DNA of 51,627 nucleotides, taken from NCBI RefSeq assembly GCF_014649035.1, contig NZ_BMSG01000044.1, forward strand, positions 1 through 51,627. The letters run 5' to 3'. The notes beneath the pieces were generated by a model that saw only the letters and a list, made by a program, of their open reading frames with translations, made no database searches and had not been told where the DNA came from. The position numbers and the translations under genes were made by a program. Below, in pieces: positions 32,751-41,338 of this stretch; position 1 is the stretch's first letter, and every line of letters begins with the position of its first letter. This DNA comes from Streptomyces sindenensis (GTDB lineage: Bacteria; Actinomycetota; Actinomycetes; Streptomycetales; Streptomycetaceae).

Positions 32751-33941
32751 TCAGTGCCCCGTCGCGCTTGCGAGGGGGGCGTGCTCGTGAGCGCAGCTCT
32801 CGTCGAACCCGTAGGTGTCCCACGCGGGGGAGGGGTCCTCGGCGGGCGGCTCTTCGCCCTCCCGCATGAGACAGACGGTCAGAGCCGCCCGCAGCGAGTC
32901 CGTGTCCAGGTGCGTGCCGATGAACACGAGTTCCTGGGCGTAGCGGTTGTCGGCGGCCCGCGCGGCGGACGGCTCGAAGCGCGCCACCGAGCCGGCCTGT
33001 GACCACAGTCCCGTCACCCGGGGCCGGCTGGCGAGAGTGAAGAAGCCCTTGGAGCGCAGGACCTGTCCGTGGGTGCCGCTGTCGAGCGACTCGGTCAGGA
33101 AGGTCCACAGCCGCCCCGGGTGAAACAACTCCGCGGAGCGGAAGACGGTGGAGGAGATGCCGTACTCCTCCGTCTCGGGGACGTGGTCGCCGTTGAGCTC
33201 CATCACCCAGCCCGGAGCCTGTTGCGCCCGCTCCAGGTCGAACCGGGCCGTGCCCAGGACCTCGCCGACGGGTACGCGACCTCGCACCGCGGGCACGAGG
33301 TGAGCGGCTGGGTTCAGGCGGGCGAGAGCGGCCCGGAGCCGGTCGGCGGCCGCGTCATCGACGAGGTCGAGTTTGTTGATGACGATGACGTCGGCGAACT
33401 CGATCTGGTCCATCAGCAGGTCGCTGACCGTGCGTTCGTCGTCCTCGTACTGGTCCAGGCCCCGTTCGGCCAGTTCGTCACCGCCGGCCAGCTCGGGCAG
33501 GAAGTTGGCGGCGTCCACGACCGTGACCATCGTGTCGAGGCGGGCCAGGTCGCTGAGGGTGGCCCCGTCGTCGCGGGCGAAGGCGAAGGTGGCGGCCACC
33601 GGCATGGGCTCCGAGATCCCGGACGACTCGATCAGCAGGTAGTCGAAGCGCCCCTCGCGCGCCAGCCGGTCCACCTCCTCCAGCAGGTCGTCCCGCAGGG
33701 TGCAGCAGATGCACCCGTTGGTCATCTCAACCAGGCGTTCCTCGGTGCGCGACAAGGCCGCATCGCCGCCGCGTACCAGGGCGGCGTCGATGTTGATCTC
33801 GCTCATGTCGTTGACGATGACGGCGACGCGCAGGCCCTCCCGGTTGGTGAGGACGTGGTTGAGCAGGGTCGTCTTGCCGGCGCCGAGGAAGCCCGACAGG
33901 ACGGTGACGGGAAGGAGCGGTGCGGGGGCGGCGGTGTGCAT
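32751..33941 (-). CDS. COG0523/CobW-type G3E GTPase, putative zinc metallochaperone
   Basis: 396-residue P-loop GTPase of the COG0523 family. ATG 33941; it lies seven bases after the L32 paralogue, clearly one operon. Walker A GFLGAGKTTLLNH (about residues 16-28), Walker B/switch ESSGISEP, guanine-specificity NKLD, and the metal-binding CxCC motif NGCICCTLRDD (about 72-82). The C-terminal CobW domain ends in a Cys/His-containing tail (SCAHEHAPLASATGH). Family members that sit next to zinc-free ribosomal proteins under Zur act in zinc allocation during deficiency; a candidate Zur box precedes the operon. Cobalamin or nitrile-hydratase maturation roles are less likely here. Confidence 0.88.
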   Translation of the reverse strand: MHTAAPAPLLPVTVLSGFLGAGKTTLLNHVLTNREGLRVAVIVNDMSEINIDAALVRGGDAALSRTEERLVEMTNGCICCTLRDDLLEEVDRLAREGRFDYLLIESSGISEPMPVAATFAFARDDGATLSDLARLDTMVTVVDAANFLPELAGGDELAERGLDQYEDDERTVSDLLMDQIEFADVIVINKLDLVDDAAADRLRAALARLNPAAHLVPAVRGRVPVGEVLGTARFDLERAQQAPGWVMELNGDHVPETEEYGISSTVFRSAELFHPGRLWTFLTESLDSGTHGQVLRSKGFFTLASRPRVTGLWSQAGSVARFEPSAARAADNRYAQELVFIGTHLDTDSLRAALTVCLMREGEEPPAEDPSPAWDTYGFDESCAHEHAPLASATGH

Positions 33942-33948
33942 GCGGGTA

Positions 33949-34119
33949 TCAGCCTTCGGGACGGAGCAGACCGCGCTCGTACGCCCGGGCCAGCTGCTGG
34001 GGGACGCGGTACGGCACGCCGTCCACGGTCACGGTCGTGAGCTGAGGCGTCACGGCCTTCCACTGTGCGCGGCGGTGCCGGGTGTTGCTGCGCGACATCT
34101 TGCGTTTGGGTACGGCCAT
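33949..34119 (-). CDS. rpmF: 50S ribosomal protein L32, zinc-free paralogue
   Basis: 56-residue ribosomal protein L32. ATG 34119 follows GGAGG. The N-terminus MAVPKRKMSRSNTRHRRAQW is diagnostic of L32. The protein contains no cysteine at all, so the CxxC zinc knuckles of the usual L32 are lost; this is the alternative form that replaces the zinc-containing protein when zinc is scarce, sparing the metal. It precedes the COG0523 GTPase by seven bases and follows a Zur-like box. Confidence 0.92.
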   Translation of the reverse strand: MAVPKRKMSRSNTRHRRAQWKAVTPQLTTVTVDGVPYRVPQQLARAYERGLLRPEG

Positions 34120-34161
34120 GGTGACCTCCGTGGGCGGGTGGTGGACGGGAACGACCCTACA

Positions 34162-34176
34162 TGAAAATGAATGTCG
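34162..34176 (-). promoter_or_regulatory. Candidate Zur box
   Basis: TGAAAATGAATGTCG, 43 bases upstream of rpmF, resembles the Streptomyces Zur consensus (TGaaAatgatTttCA). It is AT-rich in an otherwise GC-rich spacer, as Zur boxes are. Release of Zur at low zinc would switch on rpmF and the GTPase. Confidence 0.7.
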
Positions 34177-34235
34177 TTCCGAAGTGGCGCTGACGTGGGC
34201 GTCACCCCGTGGCTGCGCCGGCGACGGCCGTGAGG

Positions 34236-34258
34236 TGACGTGACGTGACGTGACGTGA
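34236..34258. repeat. Pentanucleotide tandem repeat (TGACG)
   Basis: Four consecutive TGACG units plus TGA in the gene-free stretch upstream of the Zur box. A possible slippage site; no gene lies in phase with it. The rest of 34259-34676 shows nothing recognisable. Confidence 0.8.
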
Positions 34259-34676
34259 AAGCGTCCGCGTCGGAGTGCACGGCGAGGCGATCGCCGGGGG
34301 GGTGAGGGGTGGAGTTGATGCCCAGGCCGACTGGGAGCGAGGGGGACCGTGTATCTGGTCAGCCACCTCATCGCCAGGGTTGACGCATGCCCGCGGCCTG
34401 GCAGGGGCGCGTCAGCGGTGCCGGCCAATGCCGGTCGCGGTGCAGTCCCTGGTCGCAGGCCCTGGAGACCCTGGGGGGCCCTGCGGATGGCCGTGCGCGG
34501 CTGTCGGAACAGCCTCATGGCCGCCACCGGGTGCTGGGGCGGCGCCCCGGACCGACCCGCGATGCCGCAGGTTGACGACGTGGTTGCCGGGATCTGGTCG
34601 CAATCCGTTGAGGATCGCTGAAGAGCCGAGCCTGGCGGTGCGCGTTCTGGGAGCCGAGCGGCAGTTCTGCTTGACG

Positions 34677-35204
34677 TTACTCGAAACCGATGTCCCCTAT
34701 CTGCTCGAATGACGGCTCCCCTTGAATAACGGGAACGTCAAGTTCCTCGCGCAGCGCAGCCCGGAGGAAATTGGTAAAGGTCATCTCGAAAATGAACCAC
34801 GCCCCCATTTCCACCGCGACCTGCCACTGCTTTCTGTGCTCGTCAGGGGGAACAAGAAAGATGTGGTTGCCTGAAATTGATCTAGCAACTGCAAAGTATC
34901 CGCCCTCTTCCGGGTGTATGGGGTGCCGGTGCGCATGGGGATCACTTTGAGCCGTCTCTCCGTACGAGAGGGATGCCTGATCCCATAGCGATTCGAGGCG
35001 CAGGCCGTGATCTCCTCTCGCGGCTCGTGGATGAAAGAGGTAAACCTGATCATTGATGCACCCCGGCCCGTAAGCGGAGACGAACTCCTTGTAGTCGGCG
35101 GGTAGAGTGATGTGGTTCCTTCTTTCAACGGCTTCCCAGTCTGTGTCCGTATCGCCGTTGGCCAGGGGTGCCCCTAGAAGTTCACGGAACTGAATGTTCT
35201 GCAC
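34677..35204 (-). CDS. SMI1/KNR4-like protein
   Basis: 175-residue cytoplasmic protein with an SMI1/KNR4 (SUKH) fold. GTG 35204 has AAAGG eight bases upstream; longer frames enter a region with no similarity. Pattern: DWEAVERRNHITLPADYKEF (the classic start of the fold), VSAYGPGCIND, LYLFHP-type strand VYLFHPRAARGDHGLRL, EGGYFAVARSISGNHIFLVP, QWQVAVEMGAWFIFEMTFTN and a C-terminal helix RAALREEL. Bacterial members often are immunity proteins against polymorphic toxins, but no toxin gene lies beside it. The coding sequence is visibly more AT-rich than its neighbours, hinting at horizontal acquisition. Confidence 0.75.
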   Translation of the reverse strand: MQNIQFRELLGAPLANGDTDTDWEAVERRNHITLPADYKEFVSAYGPGCINDQVYLFHPRAARGDHGLRLESLWDQASLSYGETAQSDPHAHRHPIHPEEGGYFAVARSISGNHIFLVPPDEHRKQWQVAVEMGAWFIFEMTFTNFLRAALREELDVPVIQGEPSFEQIGDIGFE

Positions 35205-35487
35205 CTGATGACCTTTGTGAGTAGGGGTATCCGCCAGTAGCGCGAAGGGTGTCAGTGTTGCGGGCCGCACACGTTTCGCGGCCGCCGGCCATGGCATCGG
35301 CAGGGGGTTTCGCTCGCATTGAGCTTCCTGGGCTGATAGCCCCCCGAACGCCGACGGGAGGATTTCCTGACCGCCGACAGTCGGCGGGTGCGGACGCCGC
35401 CTGCGCGGTGCGGGAGTCCGTTTGGGGGCAGCGCGGACGAGCACCAGGCCGAGGTCCCGGCGAGAGGAAGCCGACCCGCCCCACGGT

Positions 35488-35525
35488 CGATGCCGACGCC
35501 CTTGTCGTACAGGGCGTCGGCATCG
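35488..35525 (-). terminator. Strong hairpin between the HNH-like and SMI1-like genes
   Basis: GATGCCGACGCCCT (35489-35502) and AGGGCGTCGGCATC (35511-35524) pair perfectly, with one more C-G pair outside and an 8-base loop. It lies 75 bases downstream of the HNH-like gene stop. Nothing else is recognised in 35205-35600. Confidence 0.7.
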
Positions 35526-35600
35526 GCGTGAAGAAGTGGCGACGGGGGCGGGATGTTCTCCCGGCCGTGTGGGCCTCGGAGGAGAACGGGTGATGCCTGG

Positions 35601-36041
35601 TCAGCGGCGGCCGGAGGCCAGGTAGGCGAGGAACTGGCCGCCGCCCGGCTCGATGTCGGCGGTCACCGGCAGCCCGGGCACCAGTCGGGAGAACCGGTCC
35701 ACCAGCCAGTCCGCCGCTTCCTGCGCGTCCCGCCTGGTCGGACAACGGCCCACCATCTCGCGGCCCCCCTTGCGCTCCAGCCTCCCGGCAACGGTGATCA
35801 GCGGCGCGGGTTCGACCACGTACAGGTGGTCCGGCCAGGCGATGACCACTTTGACCGCACCCTTGCGGGTGTTGCATCCGCGGTGCGCGAGCCGCTCGGC
35901 GACCTTGGCCTTCCGGTCGGCGGTCCGGCTGTCGACGCTGGGCCCCCGCGGGTCGTTCACCGACGTGTCGAGGTCGACCGCCTCGTCGCACACCCAGCAC
36001 CGTCGGCCGTCGCGCTCGGCCACGTCATCAAGGAGACTCAT
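35601..36041 (-). CDS. HNH endonuclease-like protein
   Basis: 146 residues. The N-terminal half shows the zinc-finger nuclease layout: RDGRRCWVCDEAVD (CxxC), then DPRGPSVDSR, where an HNH enzyme has its DH pair, and RLAHRGCNTRKG (HxxCN). The expected DHIxP histidine is not obvious, so catalysis is doubtful. The C-terminal half (YVVEPAPLITVAGRLERKGG, PTRRDAQEAADWLVDRF) is an alpha/beta module of unknown role. ATG 36041 with GAGTCTCC complement giving a weak GGAG. No partner gene is apparent. Confidence 0.55.
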   Translation of the reverse strand: MSLLDDVAERDGRRCWVCDEAVDLDTSVNDPRGPSVDSRTADRKAKVAERLAHRGCNTRKGAVKVVIAWPDHLYVVEPAPLITVAGRLERKGGREMVGRCPTRRDAQEAADWLVDRFSRLVPGLPVTADIEPGGGQFLAYLASGRR

Positions 36042-36430
36042 CCGGGCAGGTTAGCCCACCCGGCCGCGCAGCCCAGGCGTTCGGCGGGCCGGCGACGGGC
36101 TCGCAGCGGCAGTGGCGCACAACCGGGTGGGGTGCGCGGTCACCCCGCGGTGCGCAGGTCACCGAGCTTCGCTTCCCAGGAACTCCGTTCGATGTGGCGC
36201 ACCTTCTGTCACCGACGCACCCCGTGCCCTGCGTGGCGCTCCTCGCTCCGGCCGAGGGAATCTCCCCGCTGGCCCATCTCGGTCCCGGGCCGGGAGGCCG
36301 GGGCTGCGGACCTCGGATGTGAGCCCGGTGAGCTGGCCCGCCCGGACCACCGGGCCGTGCCGAACTCCGCCGCTGATGGCGTTGTGCAGGGGTGCCCGAC
36401 GGGCCGCAGCCGCGTCGGCCGGCCTCTGGC
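36042..36430. other. Gene-free spacer
   Basis: Between the HNH-like gene and the last importer permease. Only a weak 8-bp inverted repeat (GCCCGGTG 36323-36330, CACCGGGC 36348-36355) was seen, which could end the leftward importer transcript. Confidence 0.45.
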
Positions 36431-37408
36431 TCAGGCCTGCCGACGGACGATCAGACGCTGGAGCACGATGAAGGCCAGCAGGAGAGCGCCGATGACGATC
36501 TTCGTCCACCAGGAACTGAGCGTGCCCTCGAAGGAGATCAACGACTGTACGGTGCCGAGGACCAGCACCCCCACCACCGACCCCACCAGGTAGCCGGTCC
36601 CGCCCGCGAGGAGGGTCCCTCCGATGACGACGGCGGCGATGACGTCGAGTTCCATGCCGACGGCGTGCAGACCGTAGCCGGAGAGCATGTAGAGGCTGAA
36701 GATCAGGCCGCCCAGCGCGGAGCAGAAACCGCTCACCACATAGACGCCGACCTTGGCCCGGCTGGTGGCCAAGCCCATCAGGCGGGCCGAGGACTCACTG
36801 CCGCCCACCGCGTAGACGGTCCGGCCGAAGCGGGTCAGGTGCAGGACGTACAGGGCGGCCAGGACCACGGCCAGCGCGATCACGACGCTGTAGGTCAGGG
36901 TGATGTCGCCCGGCAGCGTGATGGCCCCGCTCGCGAACTCACGGAACGCGGGCTCGGTGATGGAGACCGACTCGACACTGATGAGGAAGCACAGCCCGCG
37001 GGCCAGGAACATGCCTGCCAGCGTGACGATGAAGGGCTGGACTTCGAAGTGGTGGATGACCAGACCCATGAGCAGACCCAGGGTGGCGCCGGAACCGAGG
37101 ACCGTGATGATCGACAGCAGCGGAGGCCATCCCGCGTTGAGCGTGGCCGCGGCGATCATGGTCGAGAGGGCGGCGACCGCGCCGACCGAGAGGTCGATGC
37201 CGCCGGTCAGGATGACGAAGGTCATGCCCACCGCGAGGACGATGAGGAAGGCGTTGTCGACGAACAGGTTCGCGACCACCTGCCCCGACGCGAAGTTCTC
37301 GTACCGGACCGATCCGGCTCCGAAGGTGACCACGAACACCGCGAAGGTGGCGATCACGGGCAGGAAACGCTGGGGAAAGCGCGCGGAGGAAAGAGCCAAG
37401 GTGCTCAT
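36431..37408 (-). CDS. yjfF: Pentose/furanose ABC importer permease (YjfF-like)
   Basis: 325-residue membrane permease of the RbsC/AraH (CUT2) family. ATG 37408 overlaps the preceding permease stop (ATGA). About eight to ten helices; VILTGGIDLSVGAVAALSTM is the CUT2 signature, followed by FIVTLAGMFLARGLCF and AVVIGGTLLAGGTGYLVGSV. Two distinct permeases plus one double ATPase is the YtfR-YtfT-YjfF arrangement, known in E. coli for galactofuranose and able to bind arabinofuranose; with araBAD next door, L-arabinose is the likely cargo. Confidence 0.9.
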   Translation of the reverse strand: MSTLALSSARFPQRFLPVIATFAVFVVTFGAGSVRYENFASGQVVANLFVDNAFLIVLAVGMTFVILTGGIDLSVGAVAALSTMIAAATLNAGWPPLLSIITVLGSGATLGLLMGLVIHHFEVQPFIVTLAGMFLARGLCFLISVESVSITEPAFREFASGAITLPGDITLTYSVVIALAVVLAALYVLHLTRFGRTVYAVGGSESSARLMGLATSRAKVGVYVVSGFCSALGGLIFSLYMLSGYGLHAVGMELDVIAAVVIGGTLLAGGTGYLVGSVVGVLVLGTVQSLISFEGTLSSWWTKIVIGALLLAFIVLQRLIVRRQA

Positions 37409-38412
37409 CCGGCGGCCACCTCCTGGGAGCGGGACGTAGGAACGGCGGTCTTACGGCGTGCGCGGAGCATCCTCGTCGTCCGGGGCGACTGGAGCAGGCA
37501 GACGGCGATCACCACGACGGCCTTGAAGATCAGCGTGACGTTGGTCGGGACACCGATGGTGTAGACGGTGGTGGTCAGCGTCTGGATCACGAGAGCGCCC
37601 AGCATCGTCCCGGCGAGGGAGTACCTTCCTCCGGCCAGCGAGGTGCCCCCGATGACGACCGCGAGGATGGCGTCCATCTCGATCCACAGACCGGCGTTGT
37701 TGGCGTCGGCGGCGTTCACGTTGGAGCTGATCATCAGGCCCGCGACCCCCGCGCACAGACCGGCGAAGACGTAGACCGTCCAGATGATCGTGCGGGAGCG
37801 TACACCCGCGAGCTCGCCCGCCTTGGGGTTGATCCCCACGGCTTCGATGAGCATGCCCAGCGCGGTTCGGCGGGTGATGAGGGCGACGGCCGTCAGGACG
37901 GCGAGGCTGATCAGGATCGCGATCGGCAGGACGAGGAAGCCCGAGCCGATCTGCCGGTAGAGCGGATCCTTGACGGTGACGATCTGGCCCTCGGTGAGCA
38001 GCATGGCGCCGCCGCGGCCCGCCGTCATCAGGACCAGGGTGGCGATGATCGGCTGGATCCCGAGGACGGAGACCAGGAAGCCGTTCCACAGCCCGAGCAG
38101 GACGCAGACGCTCAGAGCCAGCAGCACCGCGGTCGCCGCGTTCCCGCCGCCGGATATGTAGGTGCAGGCGATCGCGCCGGCGATGGCGGCGACGGCTCCC
38201 ACGGACAGGTCGATGCCGCGGGTGGCGATGACCAGAGTCATGCCGACGGCGATCAGGAGCGTCGGCGCTCCGTTGCGCAGGATGTCGACCATGCTGCCGA
38301 AGAGGTGCCCGTCCTGGATCCGGAGTTCCACGAAGGACGGCTCGACGGCGATGTTGAGGACGATCAGCGCGCCCAGGGCGACGAGCGGCCACAGCAGCCG
38401 CCCGCGCGTCAC
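37405..38412 (-). CDS. ytfT: Pentose/furanose ABC importer permease (YtfT-like)
   Basis: 335 residues; GTG 38412 overlaps the ATPase stop (GTGA). The CUT2 motif TRGIDLSVGAVAAIAGAIA is present, then PIIATLVLMTAGRGGAMLLT, KAGELAGVRSRTIIWTVYVF and AVVIGGTSLAGGRYSLAGTM. It forms the membrane channel together with the YjfF-like subunit. Its tail runs four bases into the next gene, so translation of the three importer genes is coupled. Confidence 0.9.
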   Translation of the reverse strand: MTRGRLLWPLVALGALIVLNIAVEPSFVELRIQDGHLFGSMVDILRNGAPTLLIAVGMTLVIATRGIDLSVGAVAAIAGAIACTYISGGGNAATAVLLALSVCVLLGLWNGFLVSVLGIQPIIATLVLMTAGRGGAMLLTEGQIVTVKDPLYRQIGSGFLVLPIAILISLAVLTAVALITRRTALGMLIEAVGINPKAGELAGVRSRTIIWTVYVFAGLCAGVAGLMISSNVNAADANNAGLWIEMDAILAVVIGGTSLAGGRYSLAGTMLGALVIQTLTTTVYTIGVPTNVTLIFKAVVVIAVCLLQSPRTTRMLRARRKTAVPTSRSQEVAAG

Positions 38413-39959
38413 GAAGCCACCGCCGCGGTGTGGTTGTCGCTCGGAGCGGCGATAACAGACATGATCTTGTCCACCGACACGTCCTGGCCGGTCAGTTCGG
38501 CCACCTTGTGCCGGTCGCGCAGGACGACGACCCGGTCGGACACGCGTACCACTTCTTCCAGTTCGGCGGAGATGAACAGCACCGCCATGCCCTCACCTGC
38601 GAGGTCGGCCACGACCTTCTGGATGTGCGCCTTGGCGCCGATGTCGATGCCCCGGGTGGGTTCGTCGAGGATGAGCAGCCGGGGCTTGGTGACCAGCCAG
38701 CGTGCGAGCAGCACCTTCTGCTGGTTTCCGCCGGAAAGGGTGCTCATGATGGCGTCGGGGTCGGCAGGACGGATGTCCAGCTTCTCTATGTACTCCCTCA
38801 CCAGCGCGTCGGAGGTGCGCCGCGGGATGGGGCGTGCCCACCCCCGGGCGGCCTGCAGGGCGAGCACGAGGTTGTCGCGGATACTGAGGTCGGCGACGAC
38901 CCCTTCGGCCTTGCGGTCCTCGGAGCAGAAGGCCACGCCCTGGGCGATCATCGCCCGGGGGCCGCGGGGGCGGTGCTCCCGGCCGTCGAACGTGAGAGTT
39001 CCGGTATGCGCGCGGTCCGCGCCGAAGAGCATGCGGGCCAGTTCGGTGCGGCCCGAGCCGAGCAGACCGGCCAGACCGACGACCTCCCCGGCGTGGATCT
39101 CCAGGTCGACGGGGGCGATCGCTCCCGTACGGCCCAGGGCGACGGCGGTGAGGAGCGGCGCGGTGCCGGGAGCCCGCGCCTCCGAGCGCCGCTGCACCTC
39201 CTCCAGCACTCCCAGTTCGCGGCCGAGCATCGCTGCGACGAGTTCGATGTGGTTCATCTCGGACGGCAGGTACTCGCCGACGAGTGAGCCGTTGCGCAGG
39301 ACGGTCATGCGGTCCGCGATCTCGTAGACCTGGTCGAGGAAGTGGGAGACGAAAAGGATGGCCACTCCGTCGTCGCGCAGCACGCGCACGATGCGGAAGA
39401 GCTCGGCGACCTCGTCGGCGTCCAGGCTGGAGGTGGGCTCGTCCAGCACCAGGACGCGTGCGTCCACGACCAGCGCCCTCGCGATCGCCACGAGTTGCTG
39501 CACAGCGATCGGGTGGGAGCCCAGAAGAGAGCCGGGGTCGATGGACAGCCCGACGCGGGTGAGCAGTTCCTTCGCCCGCGCGCGCATGGCCCGTCCGTCG
39601 ATGTGTCCCAGCCGGCGTGGCTCGCGGCCCAGCAGGATGTTCTCCGCCACCGAGAGGTTGGGCAGGAGGTTGACCTCCTGGTAGACGGTGCTGATCCCGG
39701 CATCCTGCGCTTGGCCGGGCGCGTCGAAAGCGATCGGTTCGCCATGCAGGTGGATGACGCCTGTCGTCGGAGGGTGCACGCCGGTGAGTGCCTTGATGAG
39801 GGTGGACTTGCCTGCCCCGTTCTCGCCCATCAGAGCGTGCACTTCACCGGGGAGCAGACGGAAGTCGACACCCGAGAGAGCTTTGACGCCGGGGAACTCG
39901 ACGCTGATGTCGCGCATCTCGACCACCGGGGTGCCGGTAGGCGCGGAGGAATCGGTCAT
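38409..39959 (-). CDS. ytfR: Pentose/furanose ABC importer double ATPase (YtfR-like)
   Basis: 516 residues with two fused nucleotide-binding domains, as in all CUT2 importers. ATG 39959. Domain 1: Walker A GENGAGKSTLIKAL, LSGG-equivalent GSHPIAVQQLVAIARAL, Walker B VLVLDEPTSSLD. Domain 2 (from about residue 250): degenerate Walker A GLLGSGRTELARMLFG, which lacks the Lys of GKS/T as usual for this subfamily, SEDRKAEG, signature LSGGNQQKVLLARWL, Walker B LLILDEPTRGID. It sits on the cytoplasmic face and powers import. A hairpin separates it from the binding-protein gene. Confidence 0.93.
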   Translation of the reverse strand: MTDSSAPTGTPVVEMRDISVEFPGVKALSGVDFRLLPGEVHALMGENGAGKSTLIKALTGVHPPTTGVIHLHGEPIAFDAPGQAQDAGISTVYQEVNLLPNLSVAENILLGREPRRLGHIDGRAMRARAKELLTRVGLSIDPGSLLGSHPIAVQQLVAIARALVVDARVLVLDEPTSSLDADEVAELFRIVRVLRDDGVAILFVSHFLDQVYEIADRMTVLRNGSLVGEYLPSEMNHIELVAAMLGRELGVLEEVQRRSEARAPGTAPLLTAVALGRTGAIAPVDLEIHAGEVVGLAGLLGSGRTELARMLFGADRAHTGTLTFDGREHRPRGPRAMIAQGVAFCSEDRKAEGVVADLSIRDNLVLALQAARGWARPIPRRTSDALVREYIEKLDIRPADPDAIMSTLSGGNQQKVLLARWLVTKPRLLILDEPTRGIDIGAKAHIQKVVADLAGEGMAVLFISAELEEVVRVSDRVVVLRDRHKVAELTGQDVSVDKIMSVIAAPSDNHTAAVAS

Positions 39960-39986
39960 GACCAGTGCTTTCGTCGTGGGTGCAGC

Positions 39987-40020
39987 CCCTGCCACCGGCA
40001 CGAGGGGCGCGGTGGCAGGG
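39987..40020 (-). promoter_or_regulatory. Intercistronic hairpin between binding protein and ATPase
   Basis: CCCTGCCACC (39987-39996) and GGTGGCAGGG (40011-40020), perfect 10-bp stem with a 14-base loop, in the 76-base gap. Such hairpins commonly stabilise the upstream mRNA or partially terminate, so the binding protein is made in excess over the membrane components. Confidence 0.6.
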
Positions 40021-40035
40021 ACTGGAGCTCTTGGA

Positions 40036-41001
40036 TCAGTACTGCCGGTCGGGCAGCGCCTTCTTCGCCTGCTCGGGCGTGAAGGTGGTCTCCTCGGTGA
40101 CTACCCGCTTGGGGACCTTCTCGCCGTCCACGACCTTCTTGGCGAGCTCCATGAGCTGGTCGCCGAGGAGCGGGTTGCATTCGACGATGTAGTTGATCTC
40201 CCCGTCGGCCAACGCCTGCATCCCGTCCTTGACGGCGTCAACAGTGATGATCTTGATGTCCTTGCCGGGCTTCTTGCCGGCCGCCTTGATGGCTTCGATG
40301 GCACCCAGGCCCATGTCGTCGTTGTGGGCGTAGACGACGTCGACGTCGGGGTGGGAGCGCAGGAGGGCCTCCATGACCTGCTTGCCGCCGGAGCGGGTGA
40401 AGTCGCCGCTCTGGGAGGCCTTGATCTTGATGTCGGGGCGCGCGGCGATCTTCTCCTCGAAGCCCTTCTTGCGGTCGATGGCCGGCGCGGCGCCGGTGGT
40501 GCCCTGCAGTTCCACCACGTTGACGGGGCCCTCGGTGTTCTGGACCAGCCACTCGCCGGCCTTCTCGCCCTCCTCGACGAAGTCGGAGCCGAGGAACGTC
40601 TCGTACAGGGTGTCGTCGTCGGAGTCGACCGCGCGGTCGGTCAGGATCACGGGGATGCGGGCCCGCTTGGCTTCCAGCAGCACCGCGTCCCAGCCGGTCT
40701 CCACCACCGGGCTGAAGGCGATGACATCGACCTTCTGCTGGATGTAGGAGCGGATGGCCTTGATCTGGTTTTCCTGCTTCTGCTGGGCATCGGAGAACTT
40801 CAGCTCGATGCCCGCTGTCTTCGCGGACTGCTGGATGGACTTGGTGTTGGCCGTACGCCAGCCGCTCTCGGCGCCGACCTGGGCGAAGCCCATGGTGAGC
40901 TCGCCGCTGTCGCCGTCCTTGGCCGAGGAGCCCCCCGAACCACACGCCGTCAGTGTGGCGAGCAGCAGAACGCTGACACCCGTGGCGATCTTCTTCAACA
41001 C
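40036..41001 (-). CDS. ytfQ: Pentose/furanose-binding lipoprotein (YtfQ-like)
   Basis: 321-residue periplasmic-type sugar binder. GTG 41001 is preferred: a perfect GGAGGAAGC lies just upstream and the protein then begins LKKIATGVSVLLLATLTACG, a lipoprotein leader with lipobox LTAC. A longer frame to 41085 would place 28 odd residues before it. Mature features: LTMGFAQVGAESGWRTANT (the YtfQ-type binding-site start), FSDAQQKQENQIKAIRSYI, VDVIAFSPVVETGWD, ILTDRAVDSDDD, VYAHNDDMGLGAIEAIKAAG and YIVECNPLLGDQL. Most similar in pattern to galactofuranose/arabinofuranose binders. An AraR-type operator overlaps its promoter. Confidence 0.9.
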   Translation of the reverse strand: MLKKIATGVSVLLLATLTACGSGGSSAKDGDSGELTMGFAQVGAESGWRTANTKSIQQSAKTAGIELKFSDAQQKQENQIKAIRSYIQQKVDVIAFSPVVETGWDAVLLEAKRARIPVILTDRAVDSDDDTLYETFLGSDFVEEGEKAGEWLVQNTEGPVNVVELQGTTGAAPAIDRKKGFEEKIAARPDIKIKASQSGDFTRSGGKQVMEALLRSHPDVDVVYAHNDDMGLGAIEAIKAAGKKPGKDIKIITVDAVKDGMQALADGEINYIVECNPLLGDQLMELAKKVVDGEKVPKRVVTEETTFTPEQAKKALPDRQY

Positions 41002-41072
41002 TGCTTCCTCCGTGCTCAACTGTGCCCACTCGGGTGGCGAGCTTCGCGTGACCGGAGTCACTGGTGCATCAG

Positions 41073-41099
41073 AGTGAACGCTCACATCTGCCCAGTCAA
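41073..41099 (-). promoter_or_regulatory. Promoter and operator of the arabinose importer
   Basis: On the complement TTGACT (41099-41094) is followed, after 17 bases, by CACTCT. The operator AGTGAACGCTCACA (41073-41086; complement TGTGAGCGTTCACT) overlaps spacer and -10, an ideal repression position. It belongs to the TGTKAnCGnTnACA-like family seen before araB and the GH43 genes. Confidence 0.7.
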
Positions 41100-41152
41100 C
41101 CCCTTCGTTACGGCGATTTTGCCCATCTGAAGGCGGGAGAGAGGATGAGATA

Positions 41153-41169
41153 TGTTAGCGCTCATCATT
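41153..41169. promoter_or_regulatory. Operator near the arabinose regulator gene
   Basis: TGTTAGCGCTCATCATT: the left half matches TGTTAGCG exactly and the right half is degenerate. It lies between the divergent importer and regulator genes and may serve autoregulation. Confidence 0.5.
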
Positions 41170-41338
41170 GAGAAGCCCTTGATGCTCACGAGGCTCGGGG
41201 CGTTCCGCGCCCGGCTCACGGCGGACGCGGGGAGGGGTGCGCTGGCTGTCGGCCCCCTAGCCTGGTTAAGGTTCGGGTGCCGCGTCCCTGCGTGGTCCCT
41301 CACAGGTGTCGGGCAGGAAGAAACGGCGGAGTCAGGAG

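Noticed and set aside
34236..34258. TGACG repeat as the start of a CRISPR array
   Set aside because: Units are contiguous five-mers without spacers, so a simple microsatellite.
40036..41085. Longer start for the arabinose-binding protein
   Set aside because: It would put 28 residues before a lipoprotein leader and ignore the perfect GGAGG in front of GTG 41001.
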